NCBI GenBank assembly: GCA_964023205.1
Contig: OZ026833.1
Coordinates: 31,150,830-31,214,829, forward strand
DNA length: 64,000 bases
Reading direction: 5' to 3'
DNA from: Lutraria lutraria
Lineage: Eukaryota > Mollusca > Bivalvia > Venerida > Mactridae
Position numbers and translations under genes: made by a program. The notes below the pieces were generated by a model, which saw nothing but the letters and a program-made list of their open reading frames with translations, was not told the origin of the DNA and ran no database searches. This document shows positions 1 through 13,006 of this stretch, in pieces (position 1 is the first letter of the stretch; each line of letters starts with the position of its first letter).

Positions 1-3000
1 CCTGGTTGATATCTTGTGGTATCAGCAAATGGTCAATTGCATGTATCACACCATTTGTTGCCATCATGTCCGCATCAATAACATTCGCATTGTTAATCAT
101 AACACCTGGAATAATAAAGCAAATGATGTTTAACATTCATGTTGGATAAATGCAATGGTACTACTTCCTATTGTTGCTAAGGTGGGCAAAATGGTTGACG
201 AACAATCCATCCATTTATTAAATATTGTCATTGTGTGTCGTAATTATGGCGTATGATCATATCGATATCATACTTCCAGCCATCAATTATCAAATAAATT
301 TGGTACCTTGTTGTAACATCAGAGATAAACGGAATATTTTTTATATTCATTTCATACATCATTATCAAATGTTTCATCAGAAATCTAAATGTCATGGATA
401 TATGCAAAGACGAGTCCTAAGGTATTACTGTATACTGGTCCCCGTTCTAAATGTCCCTTGCATTACTATTTATACCACGACTGTAAACACAGAGTCCATG
501 AATTTTGAATACAAAGTCATTGAACGTTTGACTTATTGACTTATTAGTTGCATGGCAACTATAGTTTGCTAACGGTACAGAAAAGCATAATTAACAGTCG
601 TGGTGACTTGTTCGTAGATGTATATACATAGCAATGTAGGTAATGTATTGATGAATGCGTTGTGGTATATTGTTTCAACAAACATGCAACATTGTTCTAT
701 AGCATGCTTTGTTGTGTATAAATGTAGTGCAAAGAACTGTTCTTACTTGACCCAACGGAGACATTGACTGTTGTTCCATGTAAAGTAAATAGCGTTGATC
801 CGCCAACCAAATCCGTTGATAATATCCTTCCAGGCACCACGTGGTATTTTAGAACTTCTGTAAATAAAAGGTCAAACTAATTATGATTTTTATTGATTTT
901 TAACACCATTTCTTTTAACACAGTGTACAACAACTGCAGGTCATTGTTTAGTTTTCATACTTTTGAGAACAATGTTTCAATTATATTCAAAGACCAGAGA
1001 ATATGTTTTCTTGGTATAGATCCTGGGCTAGTGAGTTCCTCCGCTTTTTTAAGCTTCTCTTGAAGTGGTGCTTATTACATGGTGAAGCCACATGGCTTAG
1101 AACCTAGTAATTTTATACCAGTACAGTGTTATATACCGACAAAGCTTTATATAACAGAATGAAAAATGACATGGTTTACGTTACAAGTAACATGAAATGT
1201 ATTCGGTCGTGTCTAGATTTCATTTATTCCATGGCTACTTCAAAGTTATGCTTTTCATCGTTGTACAACATTATACATTATCAGTGGTAACTGCTTTATC
1301 GAATAGTTTGATCACAATTACATTTTAAACATGTTGAACCATTGAAACGGCCAACAGAGATCATTACAAATCGTACGTAATATATTCATTTACTAAGTGT
1401 GCAAAACTCACATTACCCCATTTAATTAAAATACAATATACATGTATATTTGGTAATATGTGAAAATGATAACCTTGATAGATTCGCTGTGCTCCTGGAT
1501 CATTGGGGTCTAACAAGCTGTCCTTATATTGACTAAACGCGGCATCAGTTGGTGCAAACAATGTATACGTGCCATCTGAGAAAACAACAAAAATAAAACG
1601 ATATCATCGCACCGTTTAATACATCTGTATGCATTGTATAGTTACTATATAATTTACTGTATTCTTATTATGTTCAAACGTGACTTGGTATTGCAGCATT
1701 TTAGTTCTTAGTACCTTCCAAAACCGATTCCGATTATTGTCGCTTAAATTATATCAATAGTCGTCATTGCACTTCTAGAGTATTGATCAGTAAAGAGATG
1801 ATATTTTACTAGATATGCTTCAAGTGATTTCTTATCCACGTAACTGATACATGAAAGAAATTGTTCATAATTTTGCACCAGTCCTGCTCAAACACATGTA
1901 CATAATATAACTTTTCATTTTGTAAATAGTACATTTTATGTATAACAAAGAGGTACTTCAAATTATGATCAGTTACATGGAACATGATACTCTATTAGAT
2001 TTTTTTATTGCATATAATGCATGTTTCTTAATATTTTCCTATTTAGTGTGTTTGTATGTGAATACTATGTGATACTGTATATGATTGTGATAGTGTTAAA
2101 GGTCGCTTATAGTTCAATATAGAATAGTTATATACATTTTAAAGGTGGTTTGTATGCTAAATATTTATATATGCATGTACATAAATGAGGCTGAAATAAA
2201 AATTATAATATATACACATATATTTGTTGATAACTTTGTAATACCTAATACATGTATGTATCTTACTTTCGAGTACTTGTACCAGGTCTGCAAGCAATAA
2301 AGCTAATGCTAGATCTTTAAATCTCGCATCATCTCGGATTATAATTTGATAAATGCTGTACTGTGCTGGAGATGTTGGTGGTTGTCTTGTTGGCCATACA
2401 GGGGGTGAAAGCAGTAGGTCGACTCGTTGAATGACTCCATTATTTACTACGATGTCATTATAGGCATTGTCTACCAGAGAAACATTGTTGAGGCGCAACT
2501 GCTGCAAGGCGAAAACAATTCACGAGTAAGTTTTTTGAGATGACAAGATATCCATCCGGCCACCAGCCCTAAAAGCGCCAACTCGGCCGCTTGCAACTAA
2601 ACGGAACGTCCTAATACATGGACATTCAACCCAGGGATAAATTCAGTATATGATTGTTTTGACCATTACAGAGTGGAGCACATTAAATAGTACATGTAGC
2701 AAATTTATCAAAGGGATTAATGCCTGATAATGTGAGTAGAAGTAGATTATATTTCAATTATGCATATTATAAATGCTATACATGATCGGATATCAAAGAT
2801 ATCCATTGATTACCGTTTTATTATTTTTCTCCAATGACAAATTTCGAAAGTTGAACCAAAATGTAATTAAGGGCATGATAGTAATGTTATAAAATATAAA
2901 AAAGGACTAAGTCTCGTGAATATAGCTTATATTGATATACGCGAAAAAAAACATAACAGTAAACATTTTCATACCGTCGAGTAGCGATCTATAGTCAAGG

Positions 3001-4904
3001 TTTGATTGGCAAGTGTATTCTTAATAGTTGTTTGCGTAATCATTGGAACAAGTACGAACTCCTGCACTGTAGTGTATTGGACTATTGCCTTCAGTTGCTC
3101 TGGCGTTAGGATGTCTAGGGTAACTAGTCCTGCCTTCATAAACGCATTATTAGTTGGTGCAAACACTGTATAAGGCCCTGTAACTGAATAATTTACGAGG
3201 CTATGATGCATGATTTGTTTATTAAGGTTCTGTCGATGATCGCAATGCATTTTATAACTATATACGAGGGTCCTGCAACATGTTCTGTCATCGGGTTCAG
3301 ATTTCTTAAACGCTACGATTGATAACAGCTATTTTTATAACAAACCTTCAAACTATTCCCCCTTAACAGAAACACATTACTGTAACTCGTTTATCCAATA
3401 ATCCTCTTTTAGTATAAAATTAGGTAAATTGCGCTGCCAAGAGAATTCTTGAATTTATATTTCTTTCCAGAAAGCCTTAGGTATAAAAATACGGTGAATA
3501 AGGCGGATAGTTAACAACAAACCCCTTTTCAAGGGCCAGAAAATACTTAATAATGTCAAACTAGTGAGAGAATGCGTCGCTGTTGTTGTTGATCCACTTA
3601 TCAGTACTTAGTTTGACTTGTCCTTTTAAAAGTTAAGTCTGATTGCCTAGCATTGACCGCTTTCACACCTTTTGCAAAATTTGCCAAAGAAACTAAAGAT
3701 TTTTGGTAAGCCCATTTTATGCATTTGATCCTACGAATAATTATTGTATGTCGAATCACATCACACAGTGGTTTTTAAAACAGTGTATTCTTCACAGTAT
3801 GATAATGTTTGGTATACGAATGTGGACAAAAGCCCAAACACAGGTGTAAGAAACAAAATGGACAACAACATAGACAGCAAACGACAAACCTACACTCTTA
3901 TACATATGACCTTGAACAAGATCTGCAGTATTTCAATGAACCACCCCCAATGAATTAGTGTCCTGTGTTTTCTCCCTTAAATGGATTTCAATATTATTAA
4001 AATGAGGTTAGCTCATAACTTGAAATTTCAATGTCTATTCAGAAAGCGTGACTGACGCTGAAACAAAGGTATTTCGTTGTTTACGACAAACGAACCTGTC
4101 CAAAAACATACACAAAACGTTATGCTAGACATCCCTACAAATGACATAATTCACTGTCGTAAAAAGTATCTGAAGTTTAGACAATTATTCCTATGATTAA
4201 TATGAATAGATATATATTTTGTCTCTTCTCTGGTTTCCAGTGGGTTTAACACCATTTTCAACGATAATTCAGTTATATACAGCGGCCGGTTCATCTAATC
4301 AGTGTTCTGTTACTGTATAAGTAAGTACTAACTAACCCAAAAACTCAATACAATTACTGTAACCTCTCCACATATTCATGAACTATGACAATTCTGTCAA
4401 ATTTTCATAAAAGGGTATTCCCTGCCGCGACCGGGATTCGAAGCCGGTGTAACAACCATTGGACCATAGCTGCGGCCTTTTTAATTCACATACAAAATAT
4501 GAAAATACACTGATTTTAAAATAAGACACATAGTTATCAAAATATACAATTTATGTCCATCTCACGTCCTTAGGAATTTGAGATAACAATAATCAACTGC
4601 ATAATACATACTTATCTCTGGTACATGTAATTAATAAACATAGGAAATGTTATATATTAATCAAACATCCAGTATACGTATACATTAATTTGAGACGAAT
4701 TACCAGATCCGGTTGATGTTGTACCAAAGCTATAAAATACCTATATTCATGCTTACCTGAGCTATTGTACAAATCGCGCATACCGACTTTATCAATTGCC
4801 GAAACCAATGCGGTGTATCCATTGTCACTTAAATATTGGTATATTGTCTTATCTTCGAAAGCCAGACCAACACCGATTAAGCACAACAATAAAATAAGCT
4901 TCAT
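1..4904 (-). CDS. Gene A: secreted protein with two FAS1 (fasciclin) domains, 3' end cut off by window
   Basis: Seen: six coding exons on the minus strand, joined by GT-AG introns in consistent phase: 4904-4757, 3177-2975, 2501-2267, 1575-1474, 857-747 and 105-1 (incomplete). At least 301 residues. The start gives a 15-residue hydrophobic signal peptide (MKLILLLCLIGVGLA) followed by FEDKT. FAS1 domain 1 has the H1-type motif TVFAPTNNAF at about 53-62; domain 2 has TLFAPTDAAF at about 201-210, LKYHVVPG and an H2-type NGVIHAID at 284-291. Known: FAS1 domains occur in secreted or anchored adhesion proteins (periostin, TGFBI, fasciclin I families). Inferred role: extracellular matrix or adhesion. 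Odd: domain 1 has QYTT where relatives have YH, and VIQRVD (140-145) where relatives have VIHVID. The stop should lie just beyond position 1, because gene B ends only a few codons after the equivalent point. Exon calls are firm; the ligand is unknown. Confidence 0.88.
4415..4485 (-). repeat. Decayed tRNA-like sequence or SINE head
   Basis: Minus strand shows an A-box-like TGGTCCAATGGTT and a B-box-like GGCTTCGAATCCCGG. The space between them is too short for a full anticodon arm, so this is a degenerate tRNA-derived repeat and not a working tRNA gene. It lies in intron 1 of gene A. Confidence 0.4.
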
Positions 4905-4912
4905 TTTGTCCT
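4905..4912 (-). promoter_or_regulatory. Likely 5'UTR splice acceptor of gene A
   Basis: On the minus strand a pyrimidine-rich tract ending TTTTCAG stops six bases before the ATG. Genes B and C have a similar AG just upstream of the start codon, so an intron within the 5'UTR is inferred for all three. The upstream non-coding exon was not located. Confidence 0.5.
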
Positions 4913-5527
4913 GAAAAGATTTCTTAACACTTCGTTAAGTTTCACGTTCTTCTATACTGGGTCTTCTTACAGATATGTATGTTTATAAGAACTGAACTCT
5001 AATCATACCCTAAAAAGTAAGGTGCATTTATCATTCTGTTATCATCGAGGTGTTTTAGCGGTGCATGTAAACAAAGAGATTAATACTGACATGTGTGCTA
5101 CGTTAAATGCCTGTGTTGCAGCTAGTACAGGTAATTCTATAAGCTTGCAATCAGAAAGACCGATCCACCAAGGCATGTTGATGGGCAATATATTCCATAT
5201 TTACAACTTATTGAATTATGAAAAACAGTTTTTTTATTGTAATTTCAAATTATTTATTTACGATTACCTAGGATAAACTGTTTTTTTTTCAACCGCGGCT
5301 GTACATGTTCTTTCTGGTTTAGTTACTTACTGTAAAAAACTAATATGATAATTGTAACAGTAGAACGTTGTAATAAAGTTTGATTTGAAAGGCGCCATAT
5401 CTGTATATCATTATATAAATCATCAACAACAGATTACATTACACATGAGACTTACACGTCATTGTGGTGTCTCAATCAGTTTTACTACAATTGTAATTGT
5501 ATGATTTTAAACATATTTTGTCTCATT

Positions 5528-5911
5528 TTAAAGCCCCATTAGCTTTTCGCTGTAGAAAAATATATGAAAAACATTTAATTGCTGATATTATCCCAAGATA
5601 ATTATTACCGTTGAAACAAGCCCTTTTCTACAGAAAACACTAATTTTTTGCTTTTGTAAACTTGAAATATGTAGAGCGCGTGACGGCACTTTACTACGTG
5701 TGCATATAGGCTAATAGCATGACTGCGGGAAAACTCAGGTGTTCTATAAATAGTATTTATTTCAATGATATTGAAAAAATACGATAGTAGTTTCGGAAAC
5801 ATTGTTTCTTGCTATAAAGTATGCACGGGAGAAAAACACACCGGATTCCTCTGTTATAGAACAAGCAGAACCTATTAGGACCAATACATTTATAAGCTTA
5901 TGGGACTTTAA
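5528..5911. mobile_element. TTAA-flanked MITE, copy 1 (piggyBac-like ends)
   Basis: A 384-bp block nearly identical to 9384-9769. It begins TTAAAGCCCC and ends GGGACTTTAA, so the ends are short imperfect inverted repeats bounded by TTAA, the target site used by piggyBac-type transposases. No transposase frame is present. It lies between genes A and B. Confidence 0.7.
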
Positions 5912-6383
5912 GAATGTATGCCATGTTAAATCCTAGTTAAGGACATACTTTGAGACTCCGTATCATCTCTCACGGCAAAATGGTACATTGGAATCTTATT
6001 TATGCAATATGTTTTATTAATCGCGATGAAAATTTCTCCTCGTCTTGTATGCACGTGATGCAGTATTGTAATGTGATAATTGTGCTAATTAAGCAGTTGT
6101 CACATGATATGACCAGTTTCAAAGGCGAATATAAGTATTGTATTGTATGGTAAATAGAAGGACATGGTAATATCGATTACCCATTTCACCATGGTATTTC
6201 CCAAAACAAGGGGTACGACTGAATCTGTGAAATTTCAAATATACATGTTTTTCACACATTTGGTGCAAAATGCCTTGTCGCTTTATATAAATTATTTGAA
6301 ATTTTGCTTCAAAGTAAAAAGAATCATAAACATTAGTCAACATTCATTAAATAAATCAAGCAACCGACGAAACCATTACAAAT

Positions 6384-6389
6384 TTTATT
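6384..6389 (-). terminator. Polyadenylation signal of gene B
   Basis: AATAAA on the minus strand about 57 bases after the gene B stop codon. Distance and motif fit a short 3'UTR. Confidence 0.6.
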
Positions 6390-6445
6390 GATCTATAAGT
6401 GGAAATTATACAAACACAACATGCCAATTAACAAACAAGGTACAA

Positions 6446-9400
6446 TTAACCGGAGCCTTGTGCAACCTGGCTTATGTCTGATGGTACTAATAGTTTATCT
6501 ATAGCATGTATCACTCCATTTTTGGCAGGAATATCTGCGTCAATAACCGTAGCGTTATTCACCATTACACCTGCTGCAAAGATAAATATTCAGATTAATT
6601 AAATAGTATACACAAAGAGAGATCTGATACTACGGTCACCGGGTAACTAAAATATGTAAGCCTTAGTTTATACGATCATCAGTGTATTACCAAGTCGCTT
6701 ACGAGTTGCTTACATTATTGTTCATTGTGCTCATAGAATATCTAGTATGCACTTCAACACAACTATTCTTTCATTAATCTTTCAAAAAATATAGAGCGCA
6801 CGAACATCATACTTATTCGACGTACGTAATTCAGAATTTGAAATTCGCTATCTAATATTACACATTTAAAACAGTATTACCCATTGTTTCTTTGATAGTA
6901 GCCTCGGATACTATAATTTACTTTACGAAAGATAATGATTTTTTGTAAAAGTTGTTGCCCTTCTTGAAAAATAGAAAATGTCAATTTATTTTGATATTGC
7001 ACGGTGACCTATATTTTCCTTATCAAACGAGACTAAGATTGATACCGTTCTATTGCATCCTTTTACCATGAGTTTTCAATGATATTGATGTCCGTTTTCT
7101 ATTATCTTTAAAAATGGGTTACTATCATAGACCTCAATTCAATTTTAATGGGAAGATAACTCAAAGGAATGTCAATTAAATTGTATTAAGACCTGCCTAA
7201 TGTAATGTTTGGTCAAGTAACCTCAAACGTGATCATGTTTTCTATCCTAGACAATTGAATTCTTCGATAGCTCTAGAGTACCCTGTAAACTATAAACTAA
7301 TATTTCTAATACTTACCAGAATTTATCGAAACACTTATTGGAGTTCCGTGCAGAGTAAACAGTTTCTGACCATTAGAAAGCTGACTTGCCTTGCGTGCGC
7401 CGGGAACAACATGGTATTTCAAAACCTCTGAAAATGCAAATGTTATGGAGTCATTGAATTTTGATTTGTTTTGCAAACAGTTAATAAGCTTTTTTGACAG
7501 TGTTGCTGCGAGAGTCAATAAAATGTATGCATCCTTAAATACCACATTCGATTCATCAACCTTTTGTCTTAAACCTCGTGCTAATTTGGTGACTGGTCTA
7601 TTTAAGGTGGATCGCGGGTTTCCTCCAGAAAAATGGTCATTTGTTTAGACGTCAACGTACAATAAAGAAATTTTGCATGAACAACCCTTAAGGTATTGGC
7701 TAACGCAGAAATGATATATTCAAATGATATTTCCATAGAAACCGGGCAAAAAGCGCCATCTAGAGGAGCGATATATTTTTCGTTGATTTTCGCGTTATTT
7801 CCTGTATTGTTCCGATAATTTTGTGTATTAAGTTATGCAATTTACATAACTGGAATGCTGGATCATTTGCAAATCCGAAAAAGTAAGTTATGTTACATTT
7901 TGCTGTCATTGAACATTAAAAGACGTCGAGCGAACTCTGTAGGGGTGGCAATTTACAATGCCAAAAATAAGACATTTTTCTCTCAGTCGCGTCAACAGTG
8001 AAAAAACGGCCTGATGAATTTTTTTTAAAACGAATAACAGATTATTTGTACTATTTAGAAAACTTTAAAACAATAAAAAAAATATGGTCACCGACTTCAT
8101 TTTCGCACCAATGAAACTTATTTGAACTTGGAAAAAGGCTAAAAACGTCAACGTTTTTATACAAGATCGACGTGACGTTGCGACTTTTTAGTTGTTACTG
8201 ACATATTTTGGCTTAACGTCACGTCGATCTTGTATTTTATGGCAACGTTTTTAGCTTTTTTCCGTGTTTAGATAAGTTTCAATGGCGCGAAAACGAAGTC
8301 GGTGACCATATGTTTTTATTTTTTTAAAGTCTTTCAGATTATTTTAAGAATCTCTACTGAGTTTTAAAAAAAAATTCATCGGGCCGTTTTTTCACTGTTG
8401 ACGCGACTGAGAGAAAAATGTCTCATTTTTTTGCATTGTAAATTGCTTCCCCTGCAGAGTTCACTCGACGTCTTTTAATATTTAAAGACAGCAAAATGTA
8501 ACATTATTGACGTTTTCGGATTTGAAAATGATCCAGCATTCCAGTTATGTAAATTGCATAACTTAATACACAAAATTATCGGAGCAATACAGGAAATAAC
8601 GCGAAAATCAACGAAAAATATATCACTCGTCTAGATGGCGACTTTTACCCGGTTTCTATGGAAATATCATTTGAATATATCATTTCTGGGTTAGCCAATA
8701 CCTTTAAGGTTGTTCATGCAAAATGTCTTTATTGTACGTTGACGTCTAAAAAAATGACCATTTTTCTGGAGGAAACCCGCGATCCACCTTAACATAAATA
8801 AGCATACGGTATATGGATATAAAACTTGAGATTGATGTGTTATTGCTTTGAGAATGAAATCAAGACTTGTGAAGTTGTATAACCTCGAGGCCTGGTCTTC
8901 AAATCTAAATGCCGAGTGAGTCGCGGTCATGTTTCCTCAAAGGATTTGTAAGCTGTTTAAACGCACAGCGATAAATGTCTCCCACGTAGAAGTAAACACA
9001 CATCACGTGTCTTTAAGTTTTGGGTTGTATTTAGATACAGATAGAGGTAGTCGTGGAATGTTATCTAATTTCGTTTCGGTTTACGGATAAACTATGTTAA
9101 CTGCTGTACAACCAAACCACAATATAATAATGCTATGATAAAGTAATACTTCATTGTATCAATTCACAAACTGTTTCTTATTCTGACCTTGGTATACAGC
9201 TTGTGCATTTGGACTTTCTGGGCTAAGCAAATTGTCCTTGTATACTGCAAAAGCGGCATCCGTGGGTGCAAATAAAGTAAATTCACTCTCTGAAAGTAAA
9301 ATACAATAACACGGAATAATCATTTGTTAATAATGTGAATACATGAAATACTACGTTAAAATAGCTTGTAATAATGGAACATGTTAAAGCCCCATTAGCT

Positions 9401-11520
9401 TTTGCTGTAGAAAAATATATGCAAAAACATTTAATTGCTGATATTATCCCAAGATAATTATTACCGATGAAACAAGCCCTTTTTCGTCTGAAAACACTCA
9501 TTTCACTCTGATTTTTGCCTTTATAAACTTGAAATATGTAGAGCGCGTGACGTCACTTCACTACGTGTGCATAGCATGACTGCGGGAAAACTCAGGTGTT
9601 CTATAAATAGTATTTATTTCAATGATAATGAAAAAAATACGATAGTCGTTTCGGAAACATTTTTTCTTGTTATAAAGTAAGCACGAGAGGAAAACACACC
9701 GGATTCCTCTGTTACAGAACAAACAGAAACTATTAGGACTAATACATTTATAAGCTTATGGGACTTTAAATAAAGTAGCACAATAAGATACTTACGTTCA
9801 AGTGTGGTAAATAAGTCTGCCAACAATAAAGCCAGCACGAGATCTTTAAATCGGGTATCATCCCTCAGTAGCACTTGTGAAATAGTCAGATTTGATGGTG
9901 TTTGGACTGTTGGCAGTACGGGAGGGATAAGTACTGTATCAATAACGTGTATAACTCCATTGTTGACAATAACATCTGCCGTTGTGACTGTGGATGCATT
10001 GTTTATTGTTATACCCTGTGAAGAAGACCAAACTGACAAATGCATTCATTTGTAGTACATGTAATACCAAAATAATAATGGTCTAGTTATACGCTCTTGA
10101 TATAGTTTTAGAGTGACATGTTTTGCTGATACGTTAAACAGGAAAATACAGAGGCGACCAATTTGAATATTTGCATTATGAACATTTTCAGCTACACCGA
10201 TAGCAGTCAGCAGTATATAAAGGGGGCTAGCACTTTGAAGGGGTATTGTATAATGGTTAATAAGGTCTAAAATATGACAACACGGACCGAAACACATTAT
10301 CATGTATACAATATATCAGTACATACACTGGTTATAACATCCGAAATAACGTAACGTTTTAAAACATCACTCAAATTTCTGATGATAGTTGTCTATGAAC
10401 AGACAGCTAACATATTATACTGACACAACAGATAAGTATTTGTCGAATTCAAGACAGTGACCCTTAAAACACTATGGATATTAATGACAACGCATGCTAA
10501 CCATACATATCACTAAAATGCACTGGACATGTGCAAAACACTTATCCAAAAATATTCTACTTACGAGCATTGTATATTATGGTAACCATAAGTATACACT
10601 ACCCCTTAAACTAGCCAGCCCTCTATGTAACACATGTATTTAAACCATTTTTAAAACATTCAAATGTTGTGGATAACTCACCTGTGAATTCCGTACGAGT
10701 GTGATAGATTGACCTTCGACTGTAGCTAAGCTTTGGGTCCCAGTAATCTGTGGGCCCAAGACAAATCCACTTGCGACGTGATATAGCAATATAGTTTTTA
10801 GTTGTTCGGCCGATAAAGTGTTTAATGTGTTTCCAAGCTTTGCGAACGCAGCATCTGTAGGTGCAAACACCGTGAATGGTCCTATTGAAAAAGAAACACA
10901 AATACTTCACAGCTGATATGTTTCCATTTTATGATCAATCACTATTATACTTTCAGAGTGATATAGCTGAATAAATACATATAATTCAAACAATTAATTT
11001 AAAGCATACACTATGTATTTTCCGCATTTTGTAAAAACATGTTGAATTAAATACAATACAAATTGTTACTACAATACAACAAAAATCTGTGGCGATTGAA
11101 ACTTGAAATCCATTTCTGTGATTACTTATATTTTATGATTATATCCGAATGTCATCATAACATGTTCATTACCAAACTAAGTTCTCTCCCGAATGCAACT
11201 TTATTATGTTACTGACATTTTTCAAGTATCATTTTTACTATACTCATGTTTACTGTTTCTATTTCTAATATAATACTTTTTGACTTTATAATCTTCCATG
11301 TAATAATTTCTTATGTTACTCTTTTGACTGTATCGTTGTCACTAAATGTATCATTATTATTAATAATCTCACCTTGTTCAGATAATGTTTGGTTTAGTCC
11401 TGCACTGGTAAGTGCGCTCCCTAATGTATTGAAGCCATTAGCCGCCACATACTCAACTATTGTTTTATCCTCAAAGGCAGCGACTGCACCAAAGATGAAC
11501 AATAAATATTTGATCATCAT
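6446..11520 (-). CDS. Gene B: secreted protein with two FAS1 (fasciclin) domains
   Basis: Seen: complete minus-strand gene of six coding exons: 11520-11373, 10881-10682, 10015-9796, 9289-9188, 7427-7317 and 6570-6446. They join in frame to 301 residues plus TAA. A signal peptide (MMIKYLLFIFGAVAA) is followed by FEDKT. FAS1 domain 1: TVFAPTDAAF at 53-62, LLYHVASG, and VNNGVIHVID at 133-142. Domain 2: TLFAPTDAAF at 195-204, LKYHVVPG and NGVIHAID near the C-terminus. Exon phases (1,0,1,1,1) match genes A and C exactly, so the three are duplicates. There is no transmembrane or GPI-like tail; the protein ends in QGSG and looks soluble and secreted. Two ATGs begin the frame (MM); the outer one is used here. 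Intron 3 holds a 386-bp MITE and intron 4 a 1.19 kb fold-back element. Inferred role: matrix or cell-adhesion protein. Confidence 0.92.
7602..8792. mobile_element. 1.19 kb fold-back (near-palindromic) element in intron 4 of gene B
   Basis: Two arms of about 578 bp are reverse complements of each other with modest divergence. The left arm begins TTAAGGTGGATCGCGGG and the right arm ends with its complement. The innermost pairing is 8165-8179 with 8215-8229 around a 35-base loop. Both ends are bounded by TTAA. There is no coding content; it fits a non-autonomous fold-back transposon. Confidence 0.8.
9384..9769. mobile_element. TTAA-flanked MITE, copy 2, in intron 3 of gene B
   Basis: Second copy of the element at 5528-5911, in the same orientation, with small indels (a short stretch before the GCATGACTGCGGG segment is missing here). 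It has TTAA at both ends. It starts 26 bp below the gene B exon 3 donor side and lies wholly in the intron. Confidence 0.7.
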
Positions 11521-11541
11521 GCCAAATACAATTCCTAACTG
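11521..11541 (-). promoter_or_regulatory. Likely 5'UTR splice acceptor of gene B
   Basis: Minus-strand TTTGTAAACAG ends 18 bases before the ATG pair, matching the arrangement in genes A and C. The tract is weaker than in A or C, so this rests partly on the shared position. Confidence 0.4.
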
Positions 11542-12670
11542 TTTACAAATAAAGTGAATTCAACCAGGCTAAGTTGTGACGTGTTGAAGTGGGCGCCTTG
11601 CCATAAAATAGAAGTGCCAGAGCACGTGACCAAATAAATAGTCACGTTTCTATCAAAATATCATGCTGCTAGAAACGTGTGCGACCAGTACTTATGAACC
11701 CAATTGACCAGTTATAAGTTCATATCAGTAAATAAACGGAATTATCCTGACAACGTTAATATGGACTAACAAAACAAACGGGAATGACTCAAATCACTTA
11801 GATAAGTGAAAATACAAGAGAATATGATTTGTGACATTTTTTCCTAAGTCAGAAGAACAAATACCATAAGATTAATAGAAAAAAACAGTTTAAGCAACTT
11901 TCAGTTAGTTTATGTTATAACCGACTGAATCATTTGTAAAGTAAAGATCCTCTTGAGAAGTAAGGATTCGTCTGAGACCAGGGTCACACATTTCTTCTGA
12001 CATATGCATTATGGCACTATGTATTAATATACTTAATTATTAATCAACTATATTGTAATGATATTTAATAAGTATCCAGTGTTATATGAGAGAGATTATG
12101 TCAACATAGAAGTAAACTGGACCAACATGTGTACATTAGGCCCAAAACGAGACATCTGAGCCATTATGAGATTCAGTTTGATTTGTTGAGAAGGAGTGCC
12201 GATACGAGATTCAAGCATTTTGGTGATTGGCTGAGAAGGAGGTCCAATACGAAAACTAATAATAGACACAGAAATGGACGCCATCTTGGAAAAAGGAACC
12301 GACTCAGACCCTCGTGGGTTATTTTCATATCTGAAAGCAGTTTTCTAACTCTGACCTGTGTCATTTATTGGTGTACATAATGCAACCTTTGAGACGGTTT
12401 GTAAATTTACTGAAGCAATTACTGTGTCAGCAGACAAACATAAACGGCAGATAGTGAGAAAAAAGTTTTTATAAAGTGTCCTATCATGGTTGTAAAGCAT
12501 GCACTATTATATATTAAATTCTCACTAATCAAGTGATTTCAAGTCGACATTATTATCGGGCCTCGGGCGGCCGTATTGGTCCGATTGTATAATAAGTGTA
12601 TAGCTTGACAAAGTATTTGAGACGTCACGAAATTATTAAGAATAATTCACTAAGTCACTAAGCACGCTTC
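11542..12670. other. Intergenic space between genes B and C, left part
   Basis: This should contain the promoter and any 5' exon of gene B, on the minus strand. No convincing core promoter, gene or repeat was recognised. Confidence 0.5.
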
Positions 12671-12675
12671 ATCAC

Positions 12676-13006
12676 AATACCAGCAGTGTTACCGACATGC
12701 TGGAAGAGCTAAACTGGGAATCATTAGAGTCACGCCGTCATAAACACCATCTGACGATGATCTTCCGTAAAGTGAATCATCTGCATTGTAGTTGACATTG
12801 ACCCAGATCAATATTTGAAACCGAAAAGAACAATGCCAAGGCATACTCATTGTACTAGCTTCCTGTCTTACAAAACCTCTACAGACAGTTTTAAATAAAG
12901 CTTATTTCCATGCAGCATACCACTATGGAATGATCTGCAAGCGTCAATCGACGAGGCCCACTCTTTGGCATCATTTAAGAGTGGGCTCTCCAATTTAACT
13001 TTCTAA
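12676..13006 (+). pseudogene. Broken 3' end of a non-LTR retrotransposon reverse-transcriptase ORF
   Basis: Starting at 12676 the plus strand reads NTSSVTDMLEELNWESLESR and continues with RRHKHHLTMIFRKVN before a stop. Around 12927-13006 it reads IPLWNDLQASIDEAHSL and ends ASFKSGLSNLTF-stop. These are the familiar C-terminal blocks of jockey/RTE-like ORF2 proteins (LxWxSLxxRR and IPLWNxLP...SLxxFKxxL). Several in-frame stops separate them, so the copy is dead. Known: such elements are usually 5' truncated; no endonuclease or catalytic RT blocks were seen upstream. It lies between the divergent FAS1 genes B and C. Confidence 0.7.

Noticed and set aside
4415..4485. Functional tRNA gene on the minus strand
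   Set aside because: A- and B-box-like segments are present, but the spacing is too short for a complete anticodon arm and the acceptor ends pair poorly.
5605..5802. Frame inside the 5528 MITE as a gene
   Set aside because: The second MITE copy does not keep this frame, and the element has no transposase-like content.
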